A stretch of DNA of 33,118 nt from Isosphaeraceae bacterium (GCA_031291845.1 JARLIH010000397.1:1-33118); one strand, 5' to 3'; counted from the stretch's first letter, positions 23,538 through 31,700 are shown. Numbers and translations are program-made. The notes: a model not told the origin generated them from the letters alone.

Positions 23538-26467
23538 CGGACGAACTCCTGGCACATGTCGTGACGAAAGTGAAGCAGCGACTTCATTTGCTCGGCCACA
23601 GGACCGTAATAGGTCCGCTCGGAGTCGTCGCGGGGCCAGAGCTGATCCACAACGACGGCCAGACGGATCGGCAGTATGCCGCCGAGGCGCGCGAGGAACT
23701 GCGTGAGCTCGTAATCGTAGCGTGGTCTCGGCGCCAGTGCTTCGTCGTGCGCCACGGTCTCTCGCAGTCGTCGCAGCAAGGCTTCGCCAAACCCGTCGCC
23801 GATCGCGGAGTCGATGCCGCGGATCAGTGGCCAAACCGGATGATCGGTGCGGAGGGGCCCCGCGTGCGCTTCGAGCAGGCGAAGCAAGTAGGCATCGCGC
23901 TCCTCGGGAGCGAGGACCGCCAGAAGTTGACCAAGGACGTTGTCTTCGTCGAGGGCCGTGGGACGGCACTGAAGCAGCGCGGAACCCCACGCAGGGTCAC
24001 CGGTGCGAACCGTCGCTCGACCCCAGGACAGCCAAAGGTCAAGGGCCCACTCGGTCTCCATCGCGGCTGCAACCAGCACCGAGGCCGGCAAGCCCACGAC
24101 TCCCTCCCACGATGACAGGGGCGAGGCGGCGACCAGTTGCCGGAGCCACCACGCGCGCTCGCCGACCCCGGACGGAGGCTTCGCAACAAGTCCGTCCCGC
24201 ACCATGGCCAGGTCGCAGCGCACCGGCGGTTCCACGGACAGGCGGCTGCCATCCCAGGTCAAGAGGAGTGCCGACCGTTCCGCCATTCGCAGGGCGAAAC
24301 GCGACCCGGGTATGCGGGCGAGCAGTTCCGCGGCTTCGCGGCGGACCGATTTGCCGCGGTCGTCCAGCGCGGCTTCCAGAAAGGGCTCGTCGTCGGGTTC
24401 CAGTCCAACCGCCAACGTCTCAACGAACGCCGCGCGGTCGTCGGCGGTCTCCGAGCCCCAGGTCGATGCCAGCAGCTCTCGTCCGCGCGCGGGCGCAACG
24501 GAGCGGAGCGCTCGCAGAGCGACGAGCCGCTCCGCCCGGGTCCCCGTCTCCCAGATAGACTCGGGGTCGACTTGGTCGGCCGTACCGCCGACGTACCCCC
24601 AGTCCGGATTCAGCGCGGCGAGCCAACGGCCTCGCTTCCCGAGTGCGTCACGCAGTGGATCGCGGAGTTCCGTTTGCCGCCGCGCCAAAGCCAAGAGCTC
24701 GGCGATCCTGTCGCTGGAAACCCGGAGACCCGCATTCCCCACCAACGACAGCCACTCGCGGAGGACGGTCGCGTGTTCGCCCGCGAGCATTCTCCGCAGC
24801 CGTTCCGCCAGGGCCGGGCCGCATTCGGGCCGATCGTCGCCTGGACACGGTTCGGGCGGCGCGCCCGGGTCGATCGGCGGCTCGTGGCCGACGCGGATGT
24901 ATTGCGTCACGCAGGCCGCGAGCCCCAGCAACTGTGCCGGCGGGTCCAGCAAATCGAGCCCGGTAACCGAGTCGCGGAACGGGGCTGATTGCGGCGATGG
25001 CGGGGGCCGCCGGCGCTCGGTGCCGACCAGCGCGCTCGCGGCGGTCTCACGCCAAAGGTTCGCTAGCCCGCCCGGCGCGGCGAGCGGTGGGGCCCCTTCG
25101 TTTGCCATCTCGCTCGAGTCGGTTGCGAGCCGGCAGAATCGCCCGTCCAACCAACAGGCCAGGGGTTCCAGGGTCGCACCGTTGAATTCCGCCGCCAGCG
25201 TGAGCGGTTGTCCTCCGGAAAGCCCGAGACATGCCCAGCCGAGAGCGAAGCGAGGCGCGAGGGGAAGCACGCGGCCGATCGCGTCTCGCACCAGCCACGT
25301 TTCGCCCCGAGGGGAGAGCTGGACGTTATGAAGGACCAGGGGGATCGATTCCATCCACGGGCTGCGGCCGAGCATCACGGCATAGGCGGCGTACGCCTCG
25401 GGAATCGTCGCGTACCCCTTGGGAGCCTCGAGCGCGTCGAGCGGCGAGTAGCGGACTTTGACCAGCGCGCGTAACGGTACGGTACCTGGAAAGAATGTCA
25501 GTTCGGCGTCAATCTGGGAGCCCGCGGGGAGTGTCGCATCGAGCGGTTGGCTGTTGCCGTAGGCGAAGTCGAGCACCAGGGCGGGGCGGCCCGTCTCGCG
25601 TCCCAGCAGCCAGGTGCGCTGGGTGCGGAGACGGTCTTCGCTCTCGACGCGCTGGCCGACGACCTGCCAAACATCGCGGACGCCCGGCAGAGCGCGTATC
25701 GAATCCTGATCAACGGGCAGGCCGAGCACGCCGCGGAGCTCATCCCGCAGCTCGGGGGCCAACGTATCGAACCGTCGGCATCCCTCGACCGCGAGGTGAA
25801 TCCGGGCGAGCCTATCGAGCAAAGGTTCTTGCCAGCCGTCGCCCGACAGGGGGATACCTTCCATTTGCCGGAGGCGCCGGGCCAAACCTGGGGCCTGTGC
25901 ATCGATCAGCCGCCGGGCCTGGTCTTCCCAGAGACTCGAGGCCTTGCCTTGAACCGTGACCAGTCCGTGCCGCACCAGGTCGCCGATCCATACACCGAGG
26001 TCATCGACCCCTGCGGTGACCTTCGCCCAACGCGCCATTTCTCGTTTCTTCTGGGCGGTCACGTCCGTGGTCGGCTCGCCCTTGTCCCGTTTCTCCTGCC
26101 GCTCTTGTTCCTTCTTTGCCTTCTGTTCGACGCGCTGGGCGCGGCCCTCGAGCCAGCTCGCGACCCACGGGGGCGGCTCGGCCTGCGGCAACGCGCTCGA
26201 CTGGCTGGTCCACAAAAGGAAGAGGCCGAGCGCGTGCTTGCACGGGAACTTCCGGCTCGGGCATGAACAGTGAAACGCGGGGCCTTCGAGGGCAACTTTG
26301 GTCTGATAGGGTTTTGCGCCACTCCCCTGGCACTCGCCCCACAGGGTCTCTCCCTGGAAGGCGAGGGTGACCCATTTCCGTGTCGTAGCAAGCTCCCTGC
26401 CCGACTTGGCCGAGCCCGCGTCCGGGGCGAGCGCCAGGATCTGCTCCGTGCTCCAGACCGTTCCCAT
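23534..26467 (-). CDS. SWIM zinc-finger protein with long helical-repeat C-terminus (YehQ-like; probable SWIM-DUF5691 fusion)
   Basis: 977 residues, first gene of the four-gene block. The SWIM finger is complete: Cys 67, Cys 69, Cys 76, His 78 (FHCSCPSRKFPCKHALGLFL). A Lys/Glu/Gln-rich coil follows (about 108-145), then a domain to about 470 typical of SWIM proteins in these clusters (GMLGR-type segment and WLVRDAIGRVLPL). The C-terminal half (about 480-977) has HEAT-like helices (RAERLVALRALRSVAPARGR, KSVRREAAELLARIPGSRFA) and looks like the DUF5691 protein that is a separate gene in actinobacterial clusters. SWIM fingers bind DNA or protein. ATG 26467 is the only start after an upstream in-frame stop. 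The gene ends in an ATGA overlap with the MoxR gene. Probably the client- or nucleic-acid-recognition part. Confidence 0.8.
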   Translation of the reverse strand: MGTVWSTEQILALAPDAGSAKSGRELATTRKWVTLAFQGETLWGECQGSGAKPYQTKVALEGPAFHCSCPSRKFPCKHALGLFLLWTSQSSALPQAEPPPWVASWLEGRAQRVEQKAKKEQERQEKRDKGEPTTDVTAQKKREMARWAKVTAGVDDLGVWIGDLVRHGLVTVQGKASSLWEDQARRLIDAQAPGLARRLRQMEGIPLSGDGWQEPLLDRLARIHLAVEGCRRFDTLAPELRDELRGVLGLPVDQDSIRALPGVRDVWQVVGQRVESEDRLRTQRTWLLGRETGRPALVLDFAYGNSQPLDATLPAGSQIDAELTFFPGTVPLRALVKVRYSPLDALEAPKGYATIPEAYAAYAVMLGRSPWMESIPLVLHNVQLSPRGETWLVRDAIGRVLPLAPRFALGWACLGLSGGQPLTLAAEFNGATLEPLACWLDGRFCRLATDSSEMANEGAPPLAAPGGLANLWRETAASALVGTERRRPPPSPQSAPFRDSVTGLDLLDPPAQLLGLAACVTQYIRVGHEPPIDPGAPPEPCPGDDRPECGPALAERLRRMLAGEHATVLREWLSLVGNAGLRVSSDRIAELLALARRQTELRDPLRDALGKRGRWLAALNPDWGYVGGTADQVDPESIWETGTRAERLVALRALRSVAPARGRELLASTWGSETADDRAAFVETLAVGLEPDDEPFLEAALDDRGKSVRREAAELLARIPGSRFALRMAERSALLLTWDGSRLSVEPPVRCDLAMVRDGLVAKPPSGVGERAWWLRQLVAASPLSSWEGVVGLPASVLVAAAMETEWALDLWLSWGRATVRTGDPAWGSALLQCRPTALDEDNVLGQLLAVLAPEERDAYLLRLLEAHAGPLRTDHPVWPLIRGIDSAIGDGFGEALLRRLRETVAHDEALAPRPRYDYELTQFLARLGGILPIRLAVVVDQLWPRDDSERTYYGPVAEQMKSLLHFRHDMCQEFVR

Positions 26468-26836
26468 GGCCAGCTCGTCCTCGCGTCGGGAGAAATCCTA
26501 CCTCCTAAGCATCCGTTCACCTGGCGGTGCGATCAAGATGCCGTACGTTCGCGCGGGAATCAAGAGGGTTGTTACGCAAAAACCGAGACTTCTCGCGGAT
26601 TTCCACCACGACGAGCGGTGTCGGCTCCAACCGCCAAGTAGGAACGGTGATGGACGCCAAGTCCACGTCTTTGTGGGCATGCGACCACGCGCCGACATCG
26701 CCTCCGGCGTATGCCTGCCGAGACGTGGGTGATGGCCGGTAGAGCGCAGCGAGGAGTGTGTGCGGAATCGCCAACGCCCGCCGGCTGGTACATTGTTGCC
26801 GAGTGTGCCAGGCGCCCGGCCGATAGCGAGCGTTTC
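26468..26836. other. Spacer upstream of the SWIM-MoxR-DUF5682-VWA operon
   Basis: About 370 bp. A minus-strand frame (26517-26740) reads fairly naturally (VDLASITVPTWRLEPTPLVV), but has no supported start and no family, so it is not called. A perfect AGGAGGT on the minus strand near 26506-26512 is about 38 bases before the SWIM ATG, too far to serve it, with no start codon close by. The operon promoter should lie here. Confidence 0.35.
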
Positions 26837-27064
26837 TTACGGCGCGGGAGGGCCGAGCTGCGCGAGCCCTCGGAGAGAATAGGCCGCCGCGAGGAGTTCC
26901 CAGTGGCCCCAGTTGCCACTCGCGGAGGGCTTGCCGATCGGGCTGAAGTCGCGTTTCAGGTTGTCGGTGATCGAGCGCGACGTGGTGCACTCCCAACGAC
27001 CGTCATCTTGAAGTACGGCCAGCGTTGGCGCACCGCGATAATTGAAGCGTATATGACCAATCAT
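26837..27064 (-). CDS. Small hypothetical protein (75 aa)
   Basis: ATG 27064 opens MIGHIRFNYRGAPTLAVLQ, continues with DDGRWECTTSRSITDNLKRDF and ends with a SGNWGHWELLAAAYSLRGLAQ region. The sequence is balanced, has three Trp, strong GC bias at third codon positions and predicted beta strands followed by a helix, unlike the spurious frames nearby. The ribosome site is weak. I recognise no family. It lies in the same orientation upstream of the SWIM gene, with a 369-bp gap, so it may be independent. Confidence 0.45.
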   Translation of the reverse strand: MIGHIRFNYRGAPTLAVLQDDGRWECTTSRSITDNLKRDFSPIGKPSASGNWGHWELLAAAYSLRGLAQLGPPAP

Positions 27065-27560
27065 GACTGTCTTGGCGGCCGTAGGGGGGGATGAGCGGGT
27101 GCGAACGAGTCGCGTCTGGCGGGCGATAAGCCGGCCTTGTTCCGGGCCAGCCGGCCTGGCGGTGAAAGCCGTGCGTTCGGCGCACCTGCCGTTCTTTAGG
27201 GTCGTCGTGGTGACGCCGCGGGTAGCGCCTCGGACGATTGGTCCGATCGAACCAACGCGCCCAGGTTGCTTTCGCCGCCGCGTCCCAAGGGACACACCAT
27301 TAACGTTGCAATCGCGAGGCTGAACCGGGCAGAGAAATTGGAACTGAACGCGGCCTCACTGCCCCAATGCGACGAAAGCTACTCTGGCGTATGACTTTGG
27401 GTTGATGTCGGCCGCTGGACGAATAGGGAAGGAGATGGTAGAGGGGAAGTTTCCGATCGACGCGCGCAGAACCGCCCGTCTCGCGGAAGCTCCACCAGGG
27501 CAGCGGTCGCGGTTCATGCCGATTTCGTCGGCCGGCAACGAATCGGAGCAGTCGGTTGCG
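27065..27560. other. Spacer between the small ORF and the dioxygenase gene
   Basis: About 500 bp with no supported gene on either strand. Frames here are Arg-rich and lack family patterns. No strong hairpin was found after the dioxygenase stop at 27561. Confidence 0.3.
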
Positions 27561-28340
27561 TCAAGCGCTCTGGACGACGGCCGGCTCGTCTTCACGGTCG
27601 GCAGGCGTCGCGTTGGCTGATGCGGGGAGCGGGGGGACATCAGCGAGCTTCTTGAGGATGTGACGTCCGTAGACCGGCTTCATGATGCTCTGCGCCACCC
27701 GGTTCACTGCGTCGAACGGTTGGGGCATCGGCCGGCGAATGTCGACGATCAGGACCACCCGATCGCTTTCGCACTGATTGTACACTTCGTGTTCCCAGCT
27801 ATCGTCGAACAGCACGCTTTCGCCTTCTTTCCAGGTGTACAACTGGTCCCGAAGGCGGATCGACGGGGGGTTGTTCTCGGGCACGAGTAGGCCGAGGTGA
27901 TACCGTAGATAACCCCGGTACGGTCCTTCGTGCGGCGGGATCGACTTCCCTCCCTCCAGGATCGAAAAGAACGCTTCGAAGAGCCCCGGGATCGTCTCCA
28001 GGATGGCGCTGGTGCGCGGACAGCGCTCGCAATAAGCCTGTGGCTTCACGCCCATGATGTTGAGCGGGAAGACTTTCCAGTCCTTGGTCGGATCGACCCG
28101 TCCGCTGATCGGGTACTGCATCCGGTCGATTTCGTGGTAGCGGGGGATCGAGCGCTTGTCGGGGAGGATCCCGAGCAACTCCTCGCGAATCGCGGGAAAG
28201 TTGCGGTCAAGCTCGAGCAGTTCCGGACGTGTCTTGGCGATGTCGTGGAAGATCGGCCGGCGCGGTCCGCCCGTATAGAGGTCGTAGAACTTGTTGAGCG
28301 GGACGAGCAGGTTCTCGTAGTTGATCTGGTCGAGGATCAT
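27561..28340 (-). CDS. Aspartyl/asparaginyl beta-hydroxylase family dioxygenase
   Basis: About 259 residues. The double-stranded beta-helix signature is clear: PPHEGPYRGYLRYHLGLLVP with iron ligand His 137, GESVLFDDSWEHEVYN with second His 184, then DRVVLIVDIRRP with Arg 194 as 2-oxoglutarate anchor. Members use Fe(II), O2 and 2-oxoglutarate to hydroxylate Asp/Asn side chains, or lipid A acyl chains in the LpxO branch. The N-terminal lead-in (ILDQINYENLLVPLNKFYD, ARTRPELLELDRNFPAIREEL-type helix) is shared with LpxO-like bacterial members. A four-Cys-poor pair (AYCERCP) may be structural. The C-terminal 25 residues are low complexity. ATG 28340 has GAGG seven bases upstream and overlaps the stop of a small upstream ORF as ATGA. 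GTG 28346 is an alternative. Substrate unknown. Confidence 0.85.
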   Translation of the reverse strand: MILDQINYENLLVPLNKFYDLYTGGPRRPIFHDIAKTRPELLELDRNFPAIREELLGILPDKRSIPRYHEIDRMQYPISGRVDPTKDWKVFPLNIMGVKPQAYCERCPRTSAILETIPGLFEAFFSILEGGKSIPPHEGPYRGYLRYHLGLLVPENNPPSIRLRDQLYTWKEGESVLFDDSWEHEVYNQCESDRVVLIVDIRRPMPQPFDAVNRVAQSIMKPVYGRHILKKLADVPPLPASANATPADREDEPAVVQSA

Positions 28341-28531
28341 CGACACGCCTCTTCCACGGGGGTGTAAGCCTTTTCAGGCTGTTTCGGTTCCTCCTCCGTG
28401 AGACGTCGTGTGGGTCCGTCGTAACGGGGCGTGCGGCATCCCCCGTTGCTACGTCTCACATTGAACAGGCTGGAAGCAAAATAGGCAAGCTGTTTCGAGA
28501 TTGACGAGAGTATGGGAACGCGTGCGCGCAC
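28337..28531 (-). CDS. Possible small coupled ORF (up to 64 aa) upstream of the dioxygenase
   Basis: A minus-strand frame that may begin at GTG 28531 ends in TGA overlapping the dioxygenase ATG by the ATGA arrangement seen at two other junctions here. Its C-terminal half (YDGPTRRLTEEEPKQPEKAY) is hydrophilic and natural-looking. No family is recognised and the start is uncertain. The same stretch also forms strong secondary structure, so a non-coding leader is an equal alternative. Confidence 0.35.
   Translation of the reverse strand: MRARVPILSSISKQLAYFASSLFNVRRSNGGCRTPRYDGPTRRLTEEEPKQPEKAYTPVEEACR
28367..28459 (-). promoter_or_regulatory. Structured leader of the dioxygenase mRNA (candidate)
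   Basis: On the minus strand a 9-bp perfect outer helix (28459-28451 with 28406-28398, GTGAGACGT/ACGTCTCAC) encloses a 7-bp helix (AACGGGG/CCCCGTT, 28447-28441 with 28429-28423) with an 11-nt loop and a one-sided bulge. A third hairpin, AGCCT-GAAA-AGGCT (28380-28367), has a GNRA loop and lies 27 bases before the ATG. It could be a regulatory leader; no known riboswitch class is recognised. Confidence 0.35.
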
Positions 28532-28571
28532 GCGGGGTTCGCGTTCGATGACGAGCCTTTTGGACAGCGCC

Positions 28572-30326
28572 TTAGCGGCCTTTCGCGTGCGACTCGACCC
28601 AGGAGCCGATCAACTCGAGGGCCGCGGGGGCGATCGTCTCCTCGATCTCGGCGTACTCCGCCGTCGAGCCGGTTCGGCAGGTCTGGAACAGGTGGTTCAG
28701 GCCGGGGAGCTCTTTGACCGTGGCGGACGTGTTGCCGCTTTCCTTCAACGCCTTCTCGATCGCGCTGAGGTTTTCCTTCGGAGGGACTTGAAGGTCTTTT
28801 TCGCCCACCAGTGCAAGCACCGGGCAGCGAACGTGCGCAAGGGCTGGCCGGGGATCGTAGGCGAGGAAATGACGGTACCAGGGGGAACGCATCGCCTTGA
28901 ATTGCCCTTCGAGGCGTGCGTCCAGTCGGTTCTCCGCCTTCGCGTCCTGCTCGTTGTTTGCGCCGGCGCGACCCCGGGCCGTCTCTCGCATCTTGGCCAG
29001 GGCCGTCGGATCATCGGGTTCGGTCTTGGCGATCTGGAGAAGTTGCTTCTGAATCTCCATGCGCCGATCGAGGCCATCGCCGCCGGCTCCGAGCGCTTGT
29101 GCGAGCAGTCGGGCCTGCATGAGGATGATCTCGTCGCCGGGCAAGCCCGTGCCGGCCATGAGCACGATGAATGCGACGTCGTCCGAACGAGTGGCGACGA
29201 GAGGTGCGATCAGTCCTCCTTCGCTGTGCCCGATGAGGCCGATCTTCCGGGCGGCAATTTCCGGTCGAGTCTTCAGATAGGCGACGCCGGCGAGCACGTC
29301 CTCCGCAAAATCGTTGCTCGTGGCTTTGGCCGTGCTACCGGTCGATCCGCCCACACCCCGATCGTCGACGCGCAGGACCGCCAAGCCGCGTCGGGTGAGG
29401 GCATCGGCCAGGACGAAGAACGGCTTGTGCTGGAAGATGGTCTCGTCGCGGTCCTGGGCGCCGGAGCCGCTGATGAGGATTACGGCCGGGAACGGTCCCG
29501 CACCTTGGGGCTTGGTGAGCGTTCCAGCGAGCGTAACGCCCCCTTTGACGTTCTGGTAGACGACCGCTTCGGCCTTGTAAGGGAACGGTGGTTTTGGCGT
29601 CTGCGGGCGTCGGACCACGCTCGGTCGGTCGGTCTTCTTGAAGGTGAGCGGCACCTTCGCGCTCGCCTGAGCCCATTCGCCGACCGCCTCGGTCCCCGAA
29701 GCGTTCAGCGTTCCCTCATACCGCGCGCCCGAAACTTTCAGTTCAAAGCGCAACCGCTTCGCGTCAAGTGTGATGGGCTCCACCTTCAGTCCGCGGAACC
29801 CCTCATCGGGACTATCGAGCTGCGCGACGAGACCGCCGTTGTCGGTCTTGGACACGCGGAGGACGAGTCGATAGCTGAGGCCTGGACCTATTGGGAGTTT
29901 GCCTTCCCAGAACTGCTCGGCGCCGACGATCTTGGGCTCGGGTATGGCCGTGTCTTTCTTCTTCAGGGTCAACGGCAGGGCGTTACCGCCCTGAGTCCAG
30001 GTGCCCTTGGCCTCGGTACCCGCGTCGTTGAGCTTGCCTTCGAACTTTGCCGCGAGCCCTTTGAGCTCGAACACGAGGCGGGTCTTGTCGCGTATCACGG
30101 TGTCGATTTTCAGGTCCTTTGCCCCCTGGTCGGGGCTATCGAGCGAAGCGGTGAGCACACCGTTTTCTCGTTCCTGCACGTGAAGTACGAGTCGGAGGTC
30201 GACCCCGGGTAAGACCTTGAGCGACCCTTCCCAACTCTGCCCGCCGTCTCCTGCGGCCCAGGTCTCGGTTCCTGCAAGCGAGACACAGGCCAAAACTGCG
30301 ATGGCGAATCGCGAGATGCCGTTCAT
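28572..30326 (-). CDS. Secreted alpha/beta hydrolase with duplicated N-terminal beta module
   Basis: 584 residues. The signal peptide (about 1-25, ending ETWAAG) exports it. Residues about 32-124 and 140-231 are two copies of one module: both begin WEG-L, share RLVL-V, LDSPD-G, FELK, FEG/YEG and GTEA-G-W, and end PL-KK-D/PLTFKKTD. The hydrolase domain follows (about 255-584). ISGSGAQDRDE is the oxyanion region, LRVDDRGVGGSTG a conserved strand, and GHSEGG the nucleophile elbow (Ser 368). LVGEKDLQVPP carries the acid Asp, and LPGLNHLFQ the base His. It resembles bacterial alpha/beta hydrolases of the S9/dienelactone-like group acting as esterases. The duplicated module is probably for binding. 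A divergent gene begins 168 bp away. Confidence 0.85.
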   Translation of the reverse strand: MNGISRFAIAVLACVSLAGTETWAAGDGGQSWEGSLKVLPGVDLRLVLHVQERENGVLTASLDSPDQGAKDLKIDTVIRDKTRLVFELKGLAAKFEGKLNDAGTEAKGTWTQGGNALPLTLKKKDTAIPEPKIVGAEQFWEGKLPIGPGLSYRLVLRVSKTDNGGLVAQLDSPDEGFRGLKVEPITLDAKRLRFELKVSGARYEGTLNASGTEAVGEWAQASAKVPLTFKKTDRPSVVRRPQTPKPPFPYKAEAVVYQNVKGGVTLAGTLTKPQGAGPFPAVILISGSGAQDRDETIFQHKPFFVLADALTRRGLAVLRVDDRGVGGSTGSTAKATSNDFAEDVLAGVAYLKTRPEIAARKIGLIGHSEGGLIAPLVATRSDDVAFIVLMAGTGLPGDEIILMQARLLAQALGAGGDGLDRRMEIQKQLLQIAKTEPDDPTALAKMRETARGRAGANNEQDAKAENRLDARLEGQFKAMRSPWYRHFLAYDPRPALAHVRCPVLALVGEKDLQVPPKENLSAIEKALKESGNTSATVKELPGLNHLFQTCRTGSTAEYAEIEETIAPAALELIGSWVESHAKGR

Positions 30327-30494
30327 GGTATCGCTCCCAGCGCTTTTCCTGCGGAGAACTCGTTCGTCGGTATTCGCCGCCGCTCCCGGAACATTAACCG
30401 ACGGGCCCGGCTGGTCTGTCGGTCGGGAGAGCCGGCTTTCGAATTCCTAGCAGGTACCCATCCGCTTTCTTAACGACCAACAAGGTGGCGCGGC

Positions 30495-31700
30495 GTGAGT
30501 TTACCGATCGGGAGCGCGTCCGGCATGGTGCACATACCCTTCGGGCTCGTCGTGATCGGGTCAACCGTGGCGGACGGCCTTCTGGCGGGGACCAGTCTTC
30601 ACCTGGTCCGTCGGAGGGCCGAGTGCGCTGGCCATCGCGACCTGAGCTTGTTGCATATCTTGCGCGCGGCCTCAGCGACTTGCCTGGCGATCTCGGCCAA
30701 GCTATTGATTTTGCGCGCGGTCGGGGTCAAAGAGTTCGGTGTCATTCACTTGGTTTACGTCGACCTCACCGTGCTGCTCCCTGTGACGGGGCTGCTGCTT
30801 TTGGTCCTTTCGCAGCGTGCCTGGCGGGAGCGGACGCCGTGGAAGCTGACCGCGCTGGCGCGGGCCTCGGCGGCAGCGAGCCTGATCATGGTTCCGGTGG
30901 GCGTTTATGCGTCCTGGATCGAGCCTTTTCGCTTGCAGGTCGAGTCGGTTCGGGCCGTTGTGGCGCCGCGCCGGGAGGGAAAATCGACGATACGCGTCGG
31001 AGTGCTGTCGGACCTCCAAACGGGCCGCGTGACCGATTACGAACGCTTGGCGGTGGCGACACTGATGGCGCAGGCGCCCGACGTCATCGTTCTTCCGGGC
31101 GATGTGTTCCAGGGCAAACGGCAGGAGTTTGATGCAACGCGCTACGACTTGAAGGACCTCCTGGAGCGTCTTTCCGCGCCGGGAGGCGTTTACCTCGTGC
31201 TCGGCGACACGGACGGCGACGGGGCGCACCTTGACGAGATCCTGCGGGCGTCGCGAGTCCAGGTCCTGCGCAACGAGATCGTTCGGACGGAGGTGCGCGA
31301 CCGGCGCGTGACCATCGGGGGCGTCGCGCTGAAGGTATCGTCGCCTGGTGCTCGCGCGGTCGTCGCGCAGTTGGAGCAGGCGCCGGGCGACGACGACGTA
31401 CGGATCCTGGTGTCCCACCGGCCGGACTCTGTGTTCGAGTTGTGCACCGGGTCGCGGATCGACCTGGTCATCGCCGGTCACACGCATGGCGGGCAGATTG
31501 TCGTGCCGGGGTATGGACCCCCCTTGACGCTGACGAACGTGCCTCGCGCAGTCGCCGCGGGCGGGCTTCATCGGGTCGGCGGCAACGCCATTTACGTTAG
31601 CCGGGGTGTCGGCTGCGAAAGGGGCCAAGCGCCGCGGATTCGGTTCCTCTGTCCGCCCGAGATTTCGTTGGTGGAGCTGTCTGCCCGCGGCGGCTCATGA
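30495..31700 (+). CDS. Membrane-anchored metallophosphoesterase with altered metal-ligand motifs
   Basis: 401 residues. The first 145 contain about four membrane helices (around 11-32, 52-75, 84-105, 121-140), the layout of YkuE/YaeI-like phosphoesterases. The catalytic domain follows: VGVLSDLQTG (Asp 173; the usual His is Gln 175), VLPGDVF (Asp 203), VLGDTDGD (where the family has GNHD/E, about 237-240), LVSHRPD, and IAGHTHGGQIVVPGYGP. The C-terminal VSRGVGCERGQAPRIRFLCPPEISLVEL is characteristic of this group. Known members dephosphorylate or cleave phosphodiesters such as UDP-sugar derivatives; here metal binding may be altered. GTG 30495 with AAGGTGG upstream is chosen; an ATG nine codons later is possible. 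It is transcribed divergently from the alpha/beta hydrolase. Confidence 0.8.
   Translation: MSLPIGSASGMVHIPFGLVVIGSTVADGLLAGTSLHLVRRRAECAGHRDLSLLHILRAASATCLAISAKLLILRAVGVKEFGVIHLVYVDLTVLLPVTGLLLLVLSQRAWRERTPWKLTALARASAAASLIMVPVGVYASWIEPFRLQVESVRAVVAPRREGKSTIRVGVLSDLQTGRVTDYERLAVATLMAQAPDVIVLPGDVFQGKRQEFDATRYDLKDLLERLSAPGGVYLVLGDTDGDGAHLDEILRASRVQVLRNEIVRTEVRDRRVTIGGVALKVSSPGARAVVAQLEQAPGDDDVRILVSHRPDSVFELCTGSRIDLVIAGHTHGGQIVVPGYGPPLTLTNVPRAVAAGGLHRVGGNAIYVSRGVGCERGQAPRIRFLCPPEISLVELSARGGS

Noticed and set aside
23537..23990. N-terminal extension of the MoxR gene to 23990
   Set aside because: It would overlap the SWIM gene by 450 bp and is Arg/Ser-rich; ATG 23537 with an ATGA overlap gives the expected length.
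18836..26467. Interpretation of the MoxR-VWA block as a proven anti-phage or conflict system
   Set aside because: MoxR-VWA ternary systems have been proposed in conflict contexts, but no nuclease, toxin, caspase or other known effector and no defence neighbours are seen here; the role is left open.
26517..26996. Minus-strand 159-codon frame upstream of the SWIM gene
   Set aside because: Its first half is out of frame with the better small ORF at 26837-27064, and no start or family supports the second half.
28512..30212. 566-codon plus-strand open frame opposite the alpha/beta hydrolase
   Set aside because: The minus strand has a signal peptide, catalytic triad and duplicated module; the plus frame is a high-GC shadow.
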